Positions 15,814 through 25,539 are shown, numbered from the stretch's first letter. The stretch is 64,000 nt of DNA from UBA10649 sp965278965 (GCA_965278965.1 OZ257127.1:1240001-1304000), one strand, 5' to 3'. Notes: generated by a model from the sequence alone, not told the origin. Made by a program: numbers and translations.

Positions 15814-16599
15814 CTACGACGCCTGGCCGAGGTGGAGCCGGGCGAAGGCCAAGGCCTCGGCGAGGTCGGCGACCCGGGCGGCGCGGTCGGGCGCGCGCCG
15901 CGTGCTGACCTCGGCGACGACCGTGCCGTCGAAGCCGCGGCCGGCCAGCCAGGTCAAGATCTCCGCCACCGGCTGCGTCCCCCGGCCGGGGACCAGGTGC
16001 TCGTCACGGGTGGAGCCGCTGCCGTCGGCGAGGTGCAGGTGCGCGACCCGGTCACCGAGGTCAGCCGCCATCTCCAGCGCGTCGCTGCGCGAGACGGCGG
16101 TGTGCGACAGGTCCAGCGTCGTGTGCGGGTAGTCGTCGTCGCGCACGTCCCAGTTCGGTGAGTAGGCGGCCACCGATCCCGGCCCGGCCCGCCACGGGAA
16201 CATGTTCTCGACGGCGAACTGCACGTCGGTCTCCTCCTGCATCCGCACGAGCCCACCGACGAACGCCCGTGCGTAGTCGCGCTGCCACCGGAACGGCGGG
16301 TGCACGACGACCGTAGGCGCGCCAAGACGCTCCGCCGCCTGCTGAGCACGCTGAAGCTTGCCCCACGGGTCGGTCCCCCACACCCGTTGCGTGACGAGCA
16401 GGCAGGGGGCATGGATCGACAGGACCGGGACGCCGTAGTGGTCGACGAGTGCGAGAAGGGCGTCGCTGTCCTGGCTCGTCGCGTCCGTGCCGACCATGAC
16501 CTCGACGCCGTCGTACCCGAGGTCGCGGGCGATCTCGAACGCCGCGGCCGTCGACTCCGGGTAGGCCGACGACGTCGACAGGCCGACCCGCACGGTCAT
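15814..16599 (-). CDS. Sugar phosphate isomerase/epimerase (AP endonuclease 2-like TIM barrel)
   Basis: Xylose-isomerase-like TIM barrel of 261 residues. Metal-binding positions expected for the family are seen in [38 protein letters not shown] and [11 protein letters not shown]. The N-terminus [14 protein letters not shown] and repeated strand/helix pattern fit the fold. The substrate is unknown. The ATG overlaps the stop of the P-type ATPase gene (ATGA), so the two are translated together with the upstream ppx gene. Confidence 0.83.
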   Translation of the reverse strand: MTVRVGLSTSSAYPESTAAAFEIARDLGYDGVEVMVGTDATSQDSDALLALVDHYGVPVLSIHAPCLLVTQRVWGTDPWGKLQRAQQAAERLGAPTVVVHPPFRWQRDYARAFVGGLVRMQEETDVQFAVENMFPWRAGPGSVAAYSPNWDVRDDDYPHTTLDLSHTAVSRSDALEMAADLGDRVAHLHLADGSGSTRDEHLVPGRGTQPVAEILTWLAGRGFDGTVVAEVSTRRAPDRAARVADLAEALAFARLHLGQAS

Positions 16600-18959
16600 G
16601 CCGGCCCCGTCCCGTCCTCGGCCGGGGGACGGCGCCACCGGTCCGTGATCAGCGCCGCGATCCAGACGACGACCGCGCCGATGAGCCCGACGGTGATCGC
16701 GATGGTGGACCACACGTTCGGGCCGACGCTGACGAGGAAGAAGTTCGACAGCCACGGGATGACGAGCACGCCGACGAACATGACGATCATGAGGCCGACG
16801 ATGCCGACTCGGATGGCGTTGAGCGGCCGGGCCGACTGCAGCAGGACCCCGGTCGACACGATGAACAGCGTGACCGTCGCCGCCGACTGCGAGTCGGCCA
16901 CCGAGGCGGACGAGGCGCGGGACAGCCCGTAGGTCGCTAGCGACGCCGCAGCGCAGATAACCCCCGACGGGACGGCGAACAGCAGGACCCGCCGCAGGAA
17001 GCCCGGACGGAACCGCTCCGTGTTGGGCATGAGGGCCAGGAAGAAGCCGGGGATCCCGATCGTCAGTGCGGCGATGAGCGACAGGTGCCGCGGCAGGAAC
17101 GGGAAGACGGAGGCGAAGGTCGCCGTCGTGAGAGCAACGATGATCGCGTAGATCGTCTTGGTGAGGAACACGTCCGAGACGCGCTCGATGTTGCCCAGCA
17201 CGCGGCGGCCCTCCGCCACCACGCTCGGCATGACGGACCACCGGTTGTCGAGCAGGACCAGCTGCGCGACGGCACGCGTCGCGTCGGACCCGCTGCCCAT
17301 CGCGATCCCGAGGTCGGCGCTCTTGAGCGCGAGCACGTCGTTGACGCCGTCGCCGGTCATCGCGACCGTCGAGCTGCGCGTGTGAAGGGCCTTGACCATC
17401 TCCTGCTTCTGCGTCGGCGTGACGCGCCCGAAGACGCTCGACGCGGTCACGACGTCGGCCAGGGCGTCGAGGTCCGTCGGCATCGTGCGTGCGTCCACGG
17501 GCGCGTCGGCGCCGGGGACGCCGGCCTCGGTCGCGATCGCCCCGACCGTTGCCGCGTTGTCGCCGGAGATGACCTTGACGGACACCCCTTGCGACAGGAA
17601 GTACGAGACGGTCTCCGCCGCGTCGGACCGCAGCTGCTGGCTGATCGTCACGAGGGCGACCGGCGTGACCGGGCCTGCCCCGGACTCGGCGGACGGCTGT
17701 CCCTGCGCGCGGGCCAGCAGCAGCACCCGTGCCCCGCCGGCCGCGGCCGCGTCGGCCCGGTCGCGAACGCCCGCGTCGTCACCGGCGAGGATCTCCGGCG
17801 CCCCGAGCAGCCACGAGCCGCGGTCGCCGAAGGACGCGGCGGCCCACTTGCGGGCGCTGGAGAACGGAACACTGTCGACGAGCGGCCAGCCGGGCGAGGG
17901 GAACCGGTCCGCGACCGCCTGAAGCGTGGGGTTGGGGTTCGGCTCGCTGGCCCCGAGCGCACCGAGGACGGCGTCGACGTCGACGCCGGCCGCGTCCGCC
18001 AGCGGGACGACCTCCTGGACGCTCATGCCGGGCTCGGTCAACGTGCCCGTCTTGTCGACGCAGATCGTGTCGACGCGTGCGAGGACCTCCACCGCCGGCA
18101 TGTCCTGGACCAGGACCTTCTTGCCCGCGAGCCGGATCACCGCGACCGCCATCGCGATCGAGGTCAGCAGCACCAGGCCTTCCGGCACCATCGTGACGAT
18201 GCCGATGATCGTGCCGCGGATCGCCTCGTCGATCGGCAGGCCCGCGCGGCCCCACTGCGACCACAGCAGCAGCAGGCCGACCGGGATGAGCAGGTAGGAC
18301 ACGATCCGGATGAAGCCGTTGATCGCGTCGCGCAGCTCGGAGTTCGTGAGGTGGAACGAGCGCGCCTCCTCGGTCAGCCCGCCGGCGAACGACTCCCGAC
18401 CGACCCGCGTCGCGCGGTAGACACCGGACCCGGCGACGACGAACGAGCCCGACATCGCCTCATCCCCGACGACCTTGTCGACCGGGTCCGCCTCGCCGGT
18501 CAGCAGGCTCTCGTCGATCTCAAGTCCCTGGGCGACGACGACCTCTCCGTCGACGACGAGCTGGTCGCCCGCCGAGAGCACGACGAGGTCGTCCACGACG
18601 ATCTCCGAGCCGCTGACGGACACGTCGGCTCCGTCGCGTCGCACGACCGGACGGGCCTCCCCCAGCACCGCCAGCTTCGCGAGGGTCCGCGCCGCGCGGT
18701 ACTCCTGGAAGATGCCGATCCCCGTGTTGGCCACGATGACGAAGCCGAACAGCGAGTCCTGGATCGGCGCCACGAACAGCATCACGATCCACAAGGAACC
18801 GATGAGTCCGTTGAACCAGGTGAACGTGTTGGCGCGGACGATGTCCCACAGGCTCCGGCTGTGCGCGTCGGGCGCGACGTTCGCCTTGCCGGCCGCGACG
18901 CGCTCGGCGACCTCGGCGGCGGTCAGGCCCGTCAGCGTCGACGGCGGCTGGACGCTCAT
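16596..18959 (-). CDS. Cation-transporting P-type ATPase, CtpE-like
   Basis: HAD-superfamily ion pump of 787 residues. It has the actuator motif [12 protein letters not shown], the membrane ion-site motif PEGL in [11 protein letters not shown], the phosphorylation site [10 protein letters not shown] near residue 302, and the hinge [22 protein letters not shown] near 540. The nucleotide domain is short. PEGL rather than CPC argues against heavy-metal export; the closest known type is mycobacterial CtpE, a calcium transporter. Substrate assignment is inferred. It overlaps both neighbours by ATGA junctions. Confidence 0.87.
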   Translation of the reverse strand: MSVQPPSTLTGLTAAEVAERVAAGKANVAPDAHSRSLWDIVRANTFTWFNGLIGSLWIVMLFVAPIQDSLFGFVIVANTGIGIFQEYRAARTLAKLAVLGEARPVVRRDGADVSVSGSEIVVDDLVVLSAGDQLVVDGEVVVAQGLEIDESLLTGEADPVDKVVGDEAMSGSFVVAGSGVYRATRVGRESFAGGLTEEARSFHLTNSELRDAINGFIRIVSYLLIPVGLLLLWSQWGRAGLPIDEAIRGTIIGIVTMVPEGLVLLTSIAMAVAVIRLAGKKVLVQDMPAVEVLARVDTICVDKTGTLTEPGMSVQEVVPLADAAGVDVDAVLGALGASEPNPNPTLQAVADRFPSPGWPLVDSVPFSSARKWAAASFGDRGSWLLGAPEILAGDDAGVRDRADAAAAGGARVLLLARAQGQPSAESGAGPVTPVALVTISQQLRSDAAETVSYFLSQGVSVKVISGDNAATVGAIATEAGVPGADAPVDARTMPTDLDALADVVTASSVFGRVTPTQKQEMVKALHTRSSTVAMTGDGVNDVLALKSADLGIAMGSGSDATRAVAQLVLLDNRWSVMPSVVAEGRRVLGNIERVSDVFLTKTIYAIIVALTTATFASVFPFLPRHLSLIAALTIGIPGFFLALMPNTERFRPGFLRRVLLFAVPSGVICAAASLATYGLSRASSASVADSQSAATVTLFIVSTGVLLQSARPLNAIRVGIVGLMIVMFVGVLVIPWLSNFFLVSVGPNVWSTIAITVGLIGAVVVWIAALITDRWRRPPAEDGTGPA

Positions 18960-19882
18960 CGCGGCAGCCCGTCGAGGCGACGCAGGATGACGCCCTCGCG
19001 CAGCGCCCACGGGCACACGACCAGCTCGGTCAGGTCGAGCAGGTCCATCGCCGCCTCCGCGACCACCGCGCCGGCGACCATCTGCTCCGAGCGGCCCTCG
19101 GACACTCCGGGGATCCGGCTGCGCTCCGCGGCGGTCATCCCCGCGAGCCGGGGCACCATCTCCCGCAGCTGGTCCAGGCGGAGCACCCGGCGGACGTAGT
19201 CGCCCTCGCTCGACGGGGCGGCGCCGCCGATGCGAGCGAGCTGCTTGAACGTCTTGGACGTCGCGACCGCCATGCTCGGCGCGCCGAGGCGGCGCAGCCG
19301 TCCGACGACGTCGCCGATGCTCGCTCGTGCCTGCCGACGGAGCTCACGGATCGACTCCGGCGACGGGGGGTCGCCGTCGAGGTACTCCCGCGTGGCCCGG
19401 CCTGCGCCGAGCGGCAGGGAGATGGCCGCATCGGGCTCCTCGTCGGTCCCGGTGGCGAGCTCGAGGGAGCCGCCGCCGATGTCGAGCACGAGGATGCGCC
19501 CGCTGGACCAGCCGAACCAGCGCCGGGCCGCGAGGTAGGTGAGCCGGGCCTCGTCGTCGCCGGACAGCACGGCGATGTCGAGACCGGAGCGTGCGCGGAC
19601 CCGGTCGAGCACGTCCTCGCCGTTGACCGCCTCGCGGATCGCCGACGTCGCGAAGGCCATGATCTCCGTCGCGCCCTTGTCCTCGGCCAGCTGCTGGCTG
19701 CGGGCGGCGAAGTCGGCCAGCGCGTCGATCGCCGGCTCCCCGATCCGACCGTCTTCTAGGTGCTCCGCCAGACGAAGCCCGATCTTCAGCTTCGACGCCG
19801 GGATGGGGGCCGCCCCGTAGTGGGCGTCGACCAGCAACAGGTGGACCGTGTTCGAGCCGACATCCAGAACTCCGAGGCGCAC
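18956..19882 (-). CDS. Ppx/GppA phosphatase family protein
   Basis: Exopolyphosphatase / guanosine pentaphosphate phosphatase family protein, 308 residues, with the ASKHA fold. Phosphate 1 motif is [17 protein letters not shown], the acidic catalytic region is [13 protein letters not shown] and phosphate 2 is [16 protein letters not shown]. It lacks the C-terminal HD domain of longer Ppx proteins, as is common for the short actinobacterial Ppx1/Ppx2. It may hydrolyse polyphosphate or ppGpp-related substrates. The GTG start follows a TANNNT box by six bases. First gene of an operon with the P-type ATPase. Confidence 0.9.
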   Translation of the reverse strand: MRLGVLDVGSNTVHLLLVDAHYGAAPIPASKLKIGLRLAEHLEDGRIGEPAIDALADFAARSQQLAEDKGATEIMAFATSAIREAVNGEDVLDRVRARSGLDIAVLSGDDEARLTYLAARRWFGWSSGRILVLDIGGGSLELATGTDEEPDAAISLPLGAGRATREYLDGDPPSPESIRELRRQARASIGDVVGRLRRLGAPSMAVATSKTFKQLARIGGAAPSSEGDYVRRVLRLDQLREMVPRLAGMTAAERSRIPGVSEGRSEQMVAGAVVAEAAMDLLDLTELVVCPWALREGVILRRLDGLPR

Positions 19883-19888
19883 CGCCTG

Positions 19889-19894
19889 AAACTA
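19889..19894 (-). promoter_or_regulatory. -10 box TAGTTT for leaderless ppx
   Basis: Six bases separate the box from the GTG at 19882. It is back to back with the + strand box at 19925-19930; only 30 bases lie between them. Confidence 0.6.
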
Positions 19895-19924
19895 TCGTCC
19901 GCGGGCCGCTCCGGCCCAAACGCA

Positions 19925-19930
19925 TAGGCT
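19925..19930 (+). promoter_or_regulatory. -10 box TAGGCT for leaderless Cys-rich gene
   Basis: Six bases separate the box from the ATG at 19937, so the transcript should begin at the A of the ATG. No -35 box is obvious. Confidence 0.6.
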
Positions 19931-19936
19931 TGTGGC

Positions 19937-20695
19937 ATGACCGAGGTGCGCGGCGACTTCGCGCGACAGTGGGTCGAATTCGTGGATCCGGCCGACCCCG
20001 GGCAGCTGATCCGCGCCGATCTCACCTGGCTCACGTCCCGGTGGACCTGCATCTTCGGCCGTGGCTGCCGGGGCATCTATGCGGACCGGCCGGCGGTTGG
20101 CTGCTGTGCCCACGGCGCACACTTCGCCGACAAGAGGGACCGCAAGCGCGTCGCCTCGTGGGTCGAGAAGCTGACCCCGGAGCAGTGGCAGCGGCACCGC
20201 ACCGGCACCACCAAGGGCTGGACCGAGCGCGAGGACGGCGAGGAGAAGACCCGCGTCGTCAAGGGCGCGTGCATCTTCCACAACGATGCGGACTTCCCCG
20301 GCGGGTACGGCTGCGCGCTTCACCACCTGGCCGCGGCCGAAGGCGTCTCGCACGTCGAGACGAAGCCCGAGGTGTGCTGGCAGCTGCCCCTGCGACGGTC
20401 GTACGAGGACCGGACGATCGAGGACGGCACCGAGTACCTCGTCGTCGTGCTCGGCGAGTACCGGCGCCGGGACTGGGGTGCCGGCGGGCACGACTTCGAC
20501 TGGTACTGCTCATCGGACACCGAGGCGCACGTCGGCAGCGAGCCCGTGTTCGTCTCCAGCAAGGACGAGATCGTCGCCCTCATCGGCCAGGCCGCTTACG
20601 ACGAGCTGGCGCGGCTGTGCCGGTCGCGCGTGCTGCTCCTGGAGCACGGCCGTTTCGACCTCGGCCTGACCCCGCACCCGGCCGACCCGCGCTAG
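19937..20695 (+). CDS. Conserved actinobacterial Cys-rich protein of unknown function
   Basis: A soluble protein of 252 residues without signal peptide or membrane segments. Its N-terminal half has clustered cysteines and histidines: CIFGRGCRGIY, then VGCCAHGAHF, then GACIFHNDADF, GYGCALHHLA and EVCWQLPLRR. The pattern suggests a metal or iron-sulfur site, like Zn/Fe-binding DUF3109-type proteins, but the family was not identified with certainty. It is a single gene, divergent from ppx, and ends at a strong hairpin shared with radA. Confidence 0.8.
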   Translation: MTEVRGDFARQWVEFVDPADPGQLIRADLTWLTSRWTCIFGRGCRGIYADRPAVGCCAHGAHFADKRDRKRVASWVEKLTPEQWQRHRTGTTKGWTEREDGEEKTRVVKGACIFHNDADFPGGYGCALHHLAAAEGVSHVETKPEVCWQLPLRRSYEDRTIEDGTEYLVVVLGEYRRRDWGAGGHDFDWYCSSDTEAHVGSEPVFVSSKDEIVALIGQAAYDELARLCRSRVLLLEHGRFDLGLTPHPADPR

Positions 20696-20703
20696 CCCCG
20701 AGT

Positions 20704-20766
20704 CACCGACCTTGCCATTTCAGGCCTCAAACCGACCCGATGGGGCCTGAAACCTCAAGGTCGGTG
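20704..20766. terminator. Long bidirectional hairpin between convergent genes
   Basis: Eleven perfect outer pairs (20704-20714 with 20756-20766), a 3x3 internal loop, nine perfect inner pairs (20718-20726 with 20744-20752) and a 17-base loop. The hairpin fills the whole gap between the Cys-rich gene (+) and radA (-), and should stop both transcripts. The loop holds ACCGACC, a copy of part of the outer arm, so alternative pairing is possible. Confidence 0.8.
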
Positions 20767-20767
20767 T

Positions 20768-22150
20768 TCAGGTGATCGCGCGCTGCGCGGCGGCGAGGTC
20801 GGCCACCTCGACGACGGCGTCGCCGGACTGTCGCGGCTCGAGCGCCTCGCGGGTACCTGGCGGCACGAGCACCCGCCGGTAGCCATGCCGCACCGCCTCG
20901 GCCACGCGCTGGCCGATCATCGGCACCCGCCGGATGTCGCCGGACAGCGTCACCTCGCCGATCGCGGCGACATCGACGGGCACCGGCACCTCGGTCCCGG
21001 CCGACGCGATCGCCAGGCAGGTCGCCAGGTCCGACCCCGGGTCGGTCAGGCGCATGCCGCCGACCGTGGCGACGAACACGTCCTTGTCGAACAGCCGCAA
21101 CCGGGCGACCCGCTCGGTGACGGCGAGCAGCATCGCCACCCGGGCGGAGTCCAGTCCGGAGACGCCGCGACGGGGGTTCGGGATGGTGGTCGCCGCGGCC
21201 AGCGCCTGCACCTCCGCCAACATCGGCCGGCGTCCCTCGATGGTCACCGTCACGCAGGTCCCGGGCACGGCGGCGTCCCGGTGGCCGCGGAACAGCATGC
21301 TCGGGTCGGCGACCTCGCGCAGGCCGCCGTCGGTCTGCTCGAAGCACGCGACCTCGTCGGCGGGGCCGTAGCGGTTCTTGACCGCGCGCAGCAGCCGGAG
21401 GGCCGTATGGCGGTCGCCGTCGAGGGTCAAGGTCGTGTCGGCGATGTGCTCCAGGGCGCGTGGCCCGGCGACCACCGACTCCTTGGTGACCTGGCCGACC
21501 AGGCACACCGGGATGCCGCGGCTCTTGGCGATCCGGGTCAGCGCCTGCGCGACCTCCATGACCTGCGCGACCCCGCCGGCGCGGCCCTCGACGTCGGCGG
21601 ACGCGATCGACTGCACCGAGTCGACGATGACGAGGGCGAGGCGGGACCCGTGCGCGTCGATGTGCCCGATGACGGCAGCGAGGTCGGTCTCGTCCGCCAG
21701 CAGGAGGTTCGGGCTGCCGACGCCGATGCGCCGGGCCCGCACGGCGATCTGGTCGACCGACTCCTCGCCGGACAGGTACAGAGCGATGCGCCCGGTCTGC
21801 GTCGCGATCGTGTCGGCGACCGTCAGCAGCAGCGTGCTCTTGCCCGCGCCGGGCTCCCCCGAGAGCAGGAGCACCTGCCCGGCGACGAGCCCGCCGCCGA
21901 GCACGCGGTCGAACTCGGCGAGCCCGGTGCCGGTGCGCGGCACCGGCCCGGACGCGGTCACCTCGGCGACCTGCCGGGCCGCGGTCAGCGGGGCCTGCCC
22001 ACGGAGCGACGCCCGGTGGCCCGGCGGCGGCGCGGCCCCGGCCACTTCCGCGACCGTGCCGAACTCCCCGCAGCGCACGCACCGGCCCGTCCACTTGAAC
22101 GACTCGGCGCCGCAGCCGGAGCAACGGAACGTCGTGGTCGTCTTGGCCAT
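20768..22150 (-). CDS. radA: DNA repair protein RadA
   Basis: RecA-like ATPase that helps process recombination intermediates. The 460-residue protein has an N-terminal C4 zinc finger (Cys10, 13, 24, 27), a Walker A loop SGEPGAGKSTLLL near residue 98, Walker B LALVIVDSVQS, and a C-terminal Lon-protease-like domain. The RadA signature usually written KNRFG reads KNRYG here, a conservative change. A TAGCGT box seven bases upstream predicts its own leaderless transcript, besides any read-through from crcB. Confidence 0.95.
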   Translation of the reverse strand: MAKTTTTFRCSGCGAESFKWTGRCVRCGEFGTVAEVAGAAPPPGHRASLRGQAPLTAARQVAEVTASGPVPRTGTGLAEFDRVLGGGLVAGQVLLLSGEPGAGKSTLLLTVADTIATQTGRIALYLSGEESVDQIAVRARRIGVGSPNLLLADETDLAAVIGHIDAHGSRLALVIVDSVQSIASADVEGRAGGVAQVMEVAQALTRIAKSRGIPVCLVGQVTKESVVAGPRALEHIADTTLTLDGDRHTALRLLRAVKNRYGPADEVACFEQTDGGLREVADPSMLFRGHRDAAVPGTCVTVTIEGRRPMLAEVQALAAATTIPNPRRGVSGLDSARVAMLLAVTERVARLRLFDKDVFVATVGGMRLTDPGSDLATCLAIASAGTEVPVPVDVAAIGEVTLSGDIRRVPMIGQRVAEAVRHGYRRVLVPPGTREALEPRQSGDAVVEVADLAAAQRAIT

Positions 22151-22157
22151 GGAGGGG

Positions 22158-22163
22158 ACGCTA
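22158..22163 (-). promoter_or_regulatory. -10 box TAGCGT for leaderless radA
   Basis: Seven bases lie between the box and the ATG at 22150. The same hexamer and spacing occur before zwf. Confidence 0.6.
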
Positions 22164-22177
22164 GCGGGCGGGACCGA

Positions 22178-22555
22178 CTACGCGAGCGCGGCGACGAGCG
22201 CCCAGCCCGCTGCGGCGGCGGCCAGGCCGGCGCACACGCTCGCGACGACGTTCACGGCCGCCCGGAGCCGGCCGCTCGTACCGTCCTCGCCCAGGCGCAG
22301 GGTCTCGTAGCCGAACGTGCTGAACGTCGTGAACCCGCCGCACACACCGGCCCCGAGGAGAGCGACCGTCGTGGCCGGCAACCGGCCGGCGGCGGCGCCC
22401 GCAAGAAGCGCCCCGAGGACGAACGACCCGGTCACGTTCACGACCAGAGTCCCCCACGGGAAAGCGGGGTCCAGCCGCGCCTGCACGAAGCGGGTGACCA
22501 GCCAACGGAGCACCGATCCCAGCGCCGACCCCGCCATCACGAGCACGAGCGTCAT
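22178..22555 (-). CDS. crcB: Fluoride channel CrcB/FluC, copy 1
   Basis: Small membrane protein of 125 residues with four hydrophobic segments, exporting fluoride. Family motifs are GSALGSVLRWLVTRF, PWGTLVVNVTGSFVLG and GGFTTFSTFGYET, the last holding the phenylalanine box and the TFST turn. FluC is a dual-topology dimer; two adjacent copies here may form a heterodimer. The ATG overlaps the stop of copy 2 (ATGA). Confidence 0.93.
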   Translation of the reverse strand: MTLVLVMAGSALGSVLRWLVTRFVQARLDPAFPWGTLVVNVTGSFVLGALLAGAAAGRLPATTVALLGAGVCGGFTTFSTFGYETLRLGEDGTSGRLRAAVNVVASVCAGLAAAAAGWALVAALA

Positions 22556-23013
22556 GGCGACGCCCCGTCCCCTCCGGCGCGGCGCGGGCGGACAACGAGG
22601 CGCTCCGCCGTAGCGAGCCCGGCGTAGACCGCGATCAGGCCGGCGATCACCGACGCGCCGACATAGACCAGGGCGGTCGTCGGCGCCCCGTCGCGAAGGA
22701 GCCCCGACGACTCGACCGCGAACGCGGAGAAGGTCGTGTAGCCGCCAAGGACGCCGACGGCGCAGAACGGGCGGGCGTACCGCGAGGCCGCCCAGCCCCG
22801 GCCGCGGTCGGCCGCGTCGAGCAGCACCGCCATGAGTGCCCCGATGAGCAGGCAGCCGGTGACGTTCTCGACGAACGTCGCCCACGGGAAGTCGGTGCCG
22901 GAGTGTGGGAGCAGCTGGCCGACGAGCCAGCGCAGGCCGCCGCCGACGGCGCCGCCGAGCGCGACGACGAGGACGAGGTCCCACTCGCGCTCACGGCGCC
23001 GGTCGTCGGCCAC
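22552..23013 (-). CDS. crcB: Fluoride channel CrcB/FluC, copy 2
   Basis: Second FluC subunit, 153 residues, with a charged N-terminal stretch before four membrane segments. Motifs are GGAVGGGLRWLVGQLL, PWATFVENVTGCLLIGALM and GGYTTFSAFAVES. The GTG start is chosen for a GGAAGG ribosome site eight bases upstream; another in-frame GTG lies at 23019. It is first in the crcB-crcB unit and divergent from disA. No fluoride riboswitch was found upstream. Confidence 0.9.
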   Translation of the reverse strand: MADDRRREREWDLVLVVALGGAVGGGLRWLVGQLLPHSGTDFPWATFVENVTGCLLIGALMAVLLDAADRGRGWAASRYARPFCAVGVLGGYTTFSAFAVESSGLLRDGAPTTALVYVGASVIAGLIAVYAGLATAERLVVRPRRAGGDGASP

Positions 23014-23083
23014 GGGCACAGCCTTCCAGCACGCACGCCGTAGCCGGTCCTCCGGCGGCTTACCGCGTGCCGGCATGCGGGGG

Positions 23084-23089
23084 TACGGT
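23084..23089 (+). promoter_or_regulatory. Possible -10 box TACGGT for disA
   Basis: The box would give a leader of about 36 bases that carries the GGGGAGG ribosome site at 23117-23123. No clear -35 box is seen. Confidence 0.35.
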
Positions 23090-23131
23090 CGTGAGCGACG
23101 ACGACCGACGAGCGACGGGGAGGCAGCGGAC

Positions 23132-24220
23132 GTGGCAGGCGAGGGCAGCACGGCCGACGTGTTCCACGACGTGCTGGTCAAGGTCGCGCCCGGGACGCCG
23201 CTGCGGGACGGCCTCGAGCGGATCCTGCGGGGCCGTACGGGCTCGCTCATCGTGCTGGGCTGGGACCGCCAGGTGGAGCAGGTCGTCAACGGCGGCTTCG
23301 TCCTCGACGTCGAGTTCTCGGCGGCACGGTTGCGGGAGCTGTCGAAGATGGACGGCGCGATCGTGCTCGACGCCGACACCTTGCAGGTCAAGCGCGCGGC
23401 GGTCCAGCTCATGCCAGACCCGTCCCTCCCGACGGACGAGACCGGCACCCGGCACCGCACGGCGGACCGCGTCGCGCGACAGACCCGACGACCGGTCATC
23501 AGCGTCAGCAAGTCGATGAGCACGATCGCGATCTACGTCGACGGCCGCCGCCACGTCCTTGAGGAGTCCGCGCGGATCCTCTCTCGCGCCAACCAGGGCC
23601 TCGCGACGCTGGAGCGCTACCGCGCCCGGCTCGACGAGGTCAACGGCAGCCTCTCGGCGCTGGAGATCGAGAGCCTCGCAACCGTGCGTGACGTCGCCCT
23701 CGCCGCGCAGCGGGCCGAGATGGTGCGCCGGATCCGACGCGAGGTCGACAGCTACGTCATCGAGCTCGGCACGGAGGGACGGCTGCTCGCTCTGCAGCTC
23801 GCCGACCTCGTCGCCGGCGTCGATGCCGGCCGCGTGCTTCTCGTCCGCGACTACCTCGTGCCGAGCGCGAACCGCAAGAAGCGTGGGGTCGAGCGCGCGC
23901 TGGAGGAGCTGGACCAGCTGACCGAGGTCGACCTCATCGACCTCACCCGGGTCGCCCGCGTCCTGGGCTTCCCCGAGTCGGTGGAGGCGCTGGAGGCTCC
24001 GGCCAGCCCGCGCGGCTTCCGGCTGCTCACGCGGGTCCCCCGGCTGCCCGAGGTCATCGTCGACCGCATCGTGGGCCACTTCGGCGGACTGCAGCGGCTG
24101 CTCGCGGCGACCGAGGAGGACCTCCAGGAGGTCGAGGGCGTCGGCGACGCGCGCGCACGGTCCGTGCGCGACGGCGTGACCCGGCTGGCTGAGGCCAGCA
24201 TCCTCGACCGCTTCGGCTGA
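23132..24220 (+). CDS. disA: DNA integrity scanning diadenylate cyclase DisA
   Basis: Makes the second messenger cyclic di-AMP from two ATP and senses branched DNA. The 362-residue protein has the DAC domain with KMDGAIVLDAD (DGA motif, near residue 72) and the GTRHRTADRVA (RHR motif, near 105), a helical spine, and a C-terminal helix-hairpin-helix region (LPEVIVDRIVGHFGGLQRL, VEGVGDARARSVRDG). The GTG start follows a strong GGGGAGG ribosome site. It lies between the crcB pair and a convergent lipoprotein gene; radA is nearby, as in other actinobacteria. Confidence 0.95.
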   Translation: MAGEGSTADVFHDVLVKVAPGTPLRDGLERILRGRTGSLIVLGWDRQVEQVVNGGFVLDVEFSAARLRELSKMDGAIVLDADTLQVKRAAVQLMPDPSLPTDETGTRHRTADRVARQTRRPVISVSKSMSTIAIYVDGRRHVLEESARILSRANQGLATLERYRARLDEVNGSLSALEIESLATVRDVALAAQRAEMVRRIRREVDSYVIELGTEGRLLALQLADLVAGVDAGRVLLVRDYLVPSANRKKRGVERALEELDQLTEVDLIDLTRVARVLGFPESVEALEAPASPRGFRLLTRVPRLPEVIVDRIVGHFGGLQRLLAATEEDLQEVEGVGDARARSVRDGVTRLAEASILDRFG

Positions 24221-24225
24221 CGCGC

Positions 24226-25527
24226 TCAGCTCGCAGCGGGCCAGTCCAGGCCGCTGGTCGCGAGGCCCTCGGCGGTTCGGGCCGCGTAGCCGTCGCCGAC
24301 CGGCACCACCGTCGCCGGGTCGAACGCGGCGTCCGGGGCGGGGGCGGCCACCCACGTCCGGCCGTCTGCGGACGTCCAGGCGCCGAGTGCGCCGTCCGCC
24401 AGCCCGTAGACCGTGAAACCGGAGTCGTCCACGACGACGGCGTCCGCCTGGCCGGAACCCGCTGGCAGGACGATCCGCTCCCATGAGGCCGCGTCAGGGC
24501 TGAACCAGACGACCGGGACCGCAGACGCCCCGTCCTCCCGGCCGACGACGACGATCCCCCGGTCGTCGGCGACCGCTCCGGTGATCGTCGGGGTGCCCGA
24601 GTCGGCTGCTGCCGGCACGTCGGTCCCCGTCCAGGCGCTGCCGTCGGTGGAGGTCCAGACGCGCAGTGGGTAGCCGGCGAAGCTGCGTCCGACGGCGACG
24701 AGGCCCTCGCCCGCCGTGACGACGACCTGGGGCAACGTCCCGCCCTTGACCCGGTACGGCGCCTTCGGTGCCGACACGGGCGTCCACCGGCCCTTCGCAT
24801 CCCCGACCGCCGCGAACCCGTCCTTCGTGTCGAACGTCACCGGCGGGTACCACTGCGCGTGGCCCACGGCGACGAGCCGGTCGCCGGCGGTCGTCATGTC
24901 GGTGACGCACATGATGCGGAAGCTCTTCCCGCGCCCGCCGGCCGGCGTGCGCTCGAACCCGTTCTGCGCGCCCGACCGCACCTGCACGTCGTCGCCGTCG
25001 ATCGTGACGAACCACTGCCGCGAGATCAGGCCGTTCGCGCTCTGGTCGATCACACTCTCGGGATAGACGAACGTGACGGCGCCCGCGCGCTCGCTCGCCA
25101 CGAGCGGGAACCGGCACTCACCGGTGAAGCCGCTGCCGCTGACGTCGCGCGGCAGCCCGTTCTTGGTGAGCTTGTACGTCTGCCAGGTCGTGCCGTCCGC
25201 CGTGGCGTACAGCGTGGCCGGCTTCTTCCCGTCCGACATCCACAGCCGGCCGGCCGCTCCGACCAGCCGACCGGGCGTCGCACCGTCGGGCAGTGCGAGC
25301 GCCGCCGACTGCCAGGTGGGTGCGGGTTCCGCGGACGGCGCGGCTGATGCTTCAGCGGACGCGGACGCGGACGCGGCCGCGCTGGCGGACGGCGACGCTG
25401 CCGGCACGGACACGCTGGCGGACGGCGACGCTGCCGTGGACGTGCCGCCTGCGTCGGCCCCTCCGCCGGAGCAGGCTGCGACGACAACCGCAGGCAGGAT
25501 CAGCAGGGCCGCTCGGCGTGCGCGCAT
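24226..25527 (-). CDS. Predicted lipoprotein with Asp-box-like beta-propeller repeats, function unknown
   Basis: A 433-residue exported protein. The signal peptide ends in the lipobox VAAC (Cys19). A Ser/Ala/Pro-rich linker of about 50 residues follows, encoded partly by a tandem DNA repeat near 25380-25440. The rest resembles a sialidase-type beta-propeller with repeated blades: RVWTSTDGSAW, VWFSPDAASWERI and AWTSADGRTWV. Such proteins are common at actinobacterial surfaces and few have a known role. The gene converges on disA with a 5-base gap, and has its own -10 box. Confidence 0.82.
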   Translation of the reverse strand: MRARRAALLILPAVVVAACSGGGADAGGTSTAASPSASVSVPAASPSASAAASASASAEASAAPSAEPAPTWQSAALALPDGATPGRLVGAAGRLWMSDGKKPATLYATADGTTWQTYKLTKNGLPRDVSGSGFTGECRFPLVASERAGAVTFVYPESVIDQSANGLISRQWFVTIDGDDVQVRSGAQNGFERTPAGGRGKSFRIMCVTDMTTAGDRLVAVGHAQWYPPVTFDTKDGFAAVGDAKGRWTPVSAPKAPYRVKGGTLPQVVVTAGEGLVAVGRSFAGYPLRVWTSTDGSAWTGTDVPAAADSGTPTITGAVADDRGIVVVGREDGASAVPVVWFSPDAASWERIVLPAGSGQADAVVVDDSGFTVYGLADGALGAWTSADGRTWVAAPAPDAAFDPATVVPVGDGYAARTAEGLATSGLDWPAAS

Positions 25528-25533
25528 GCGGGC

Positions 25534-25539
25534 ACGGTA
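25534..25539 (-). promoter_or_regulatory. -10 box TACCGT for leaderless propeller lipoprotein
   Basis: Six bases separate the box from the ATG at 25527. Confidence 0.55.

Noticed and set aside
23014..23131. Fluoride riboswitch before the crcB pair
   Set aside because: The conserved riboswitch core could not be found in either direction.
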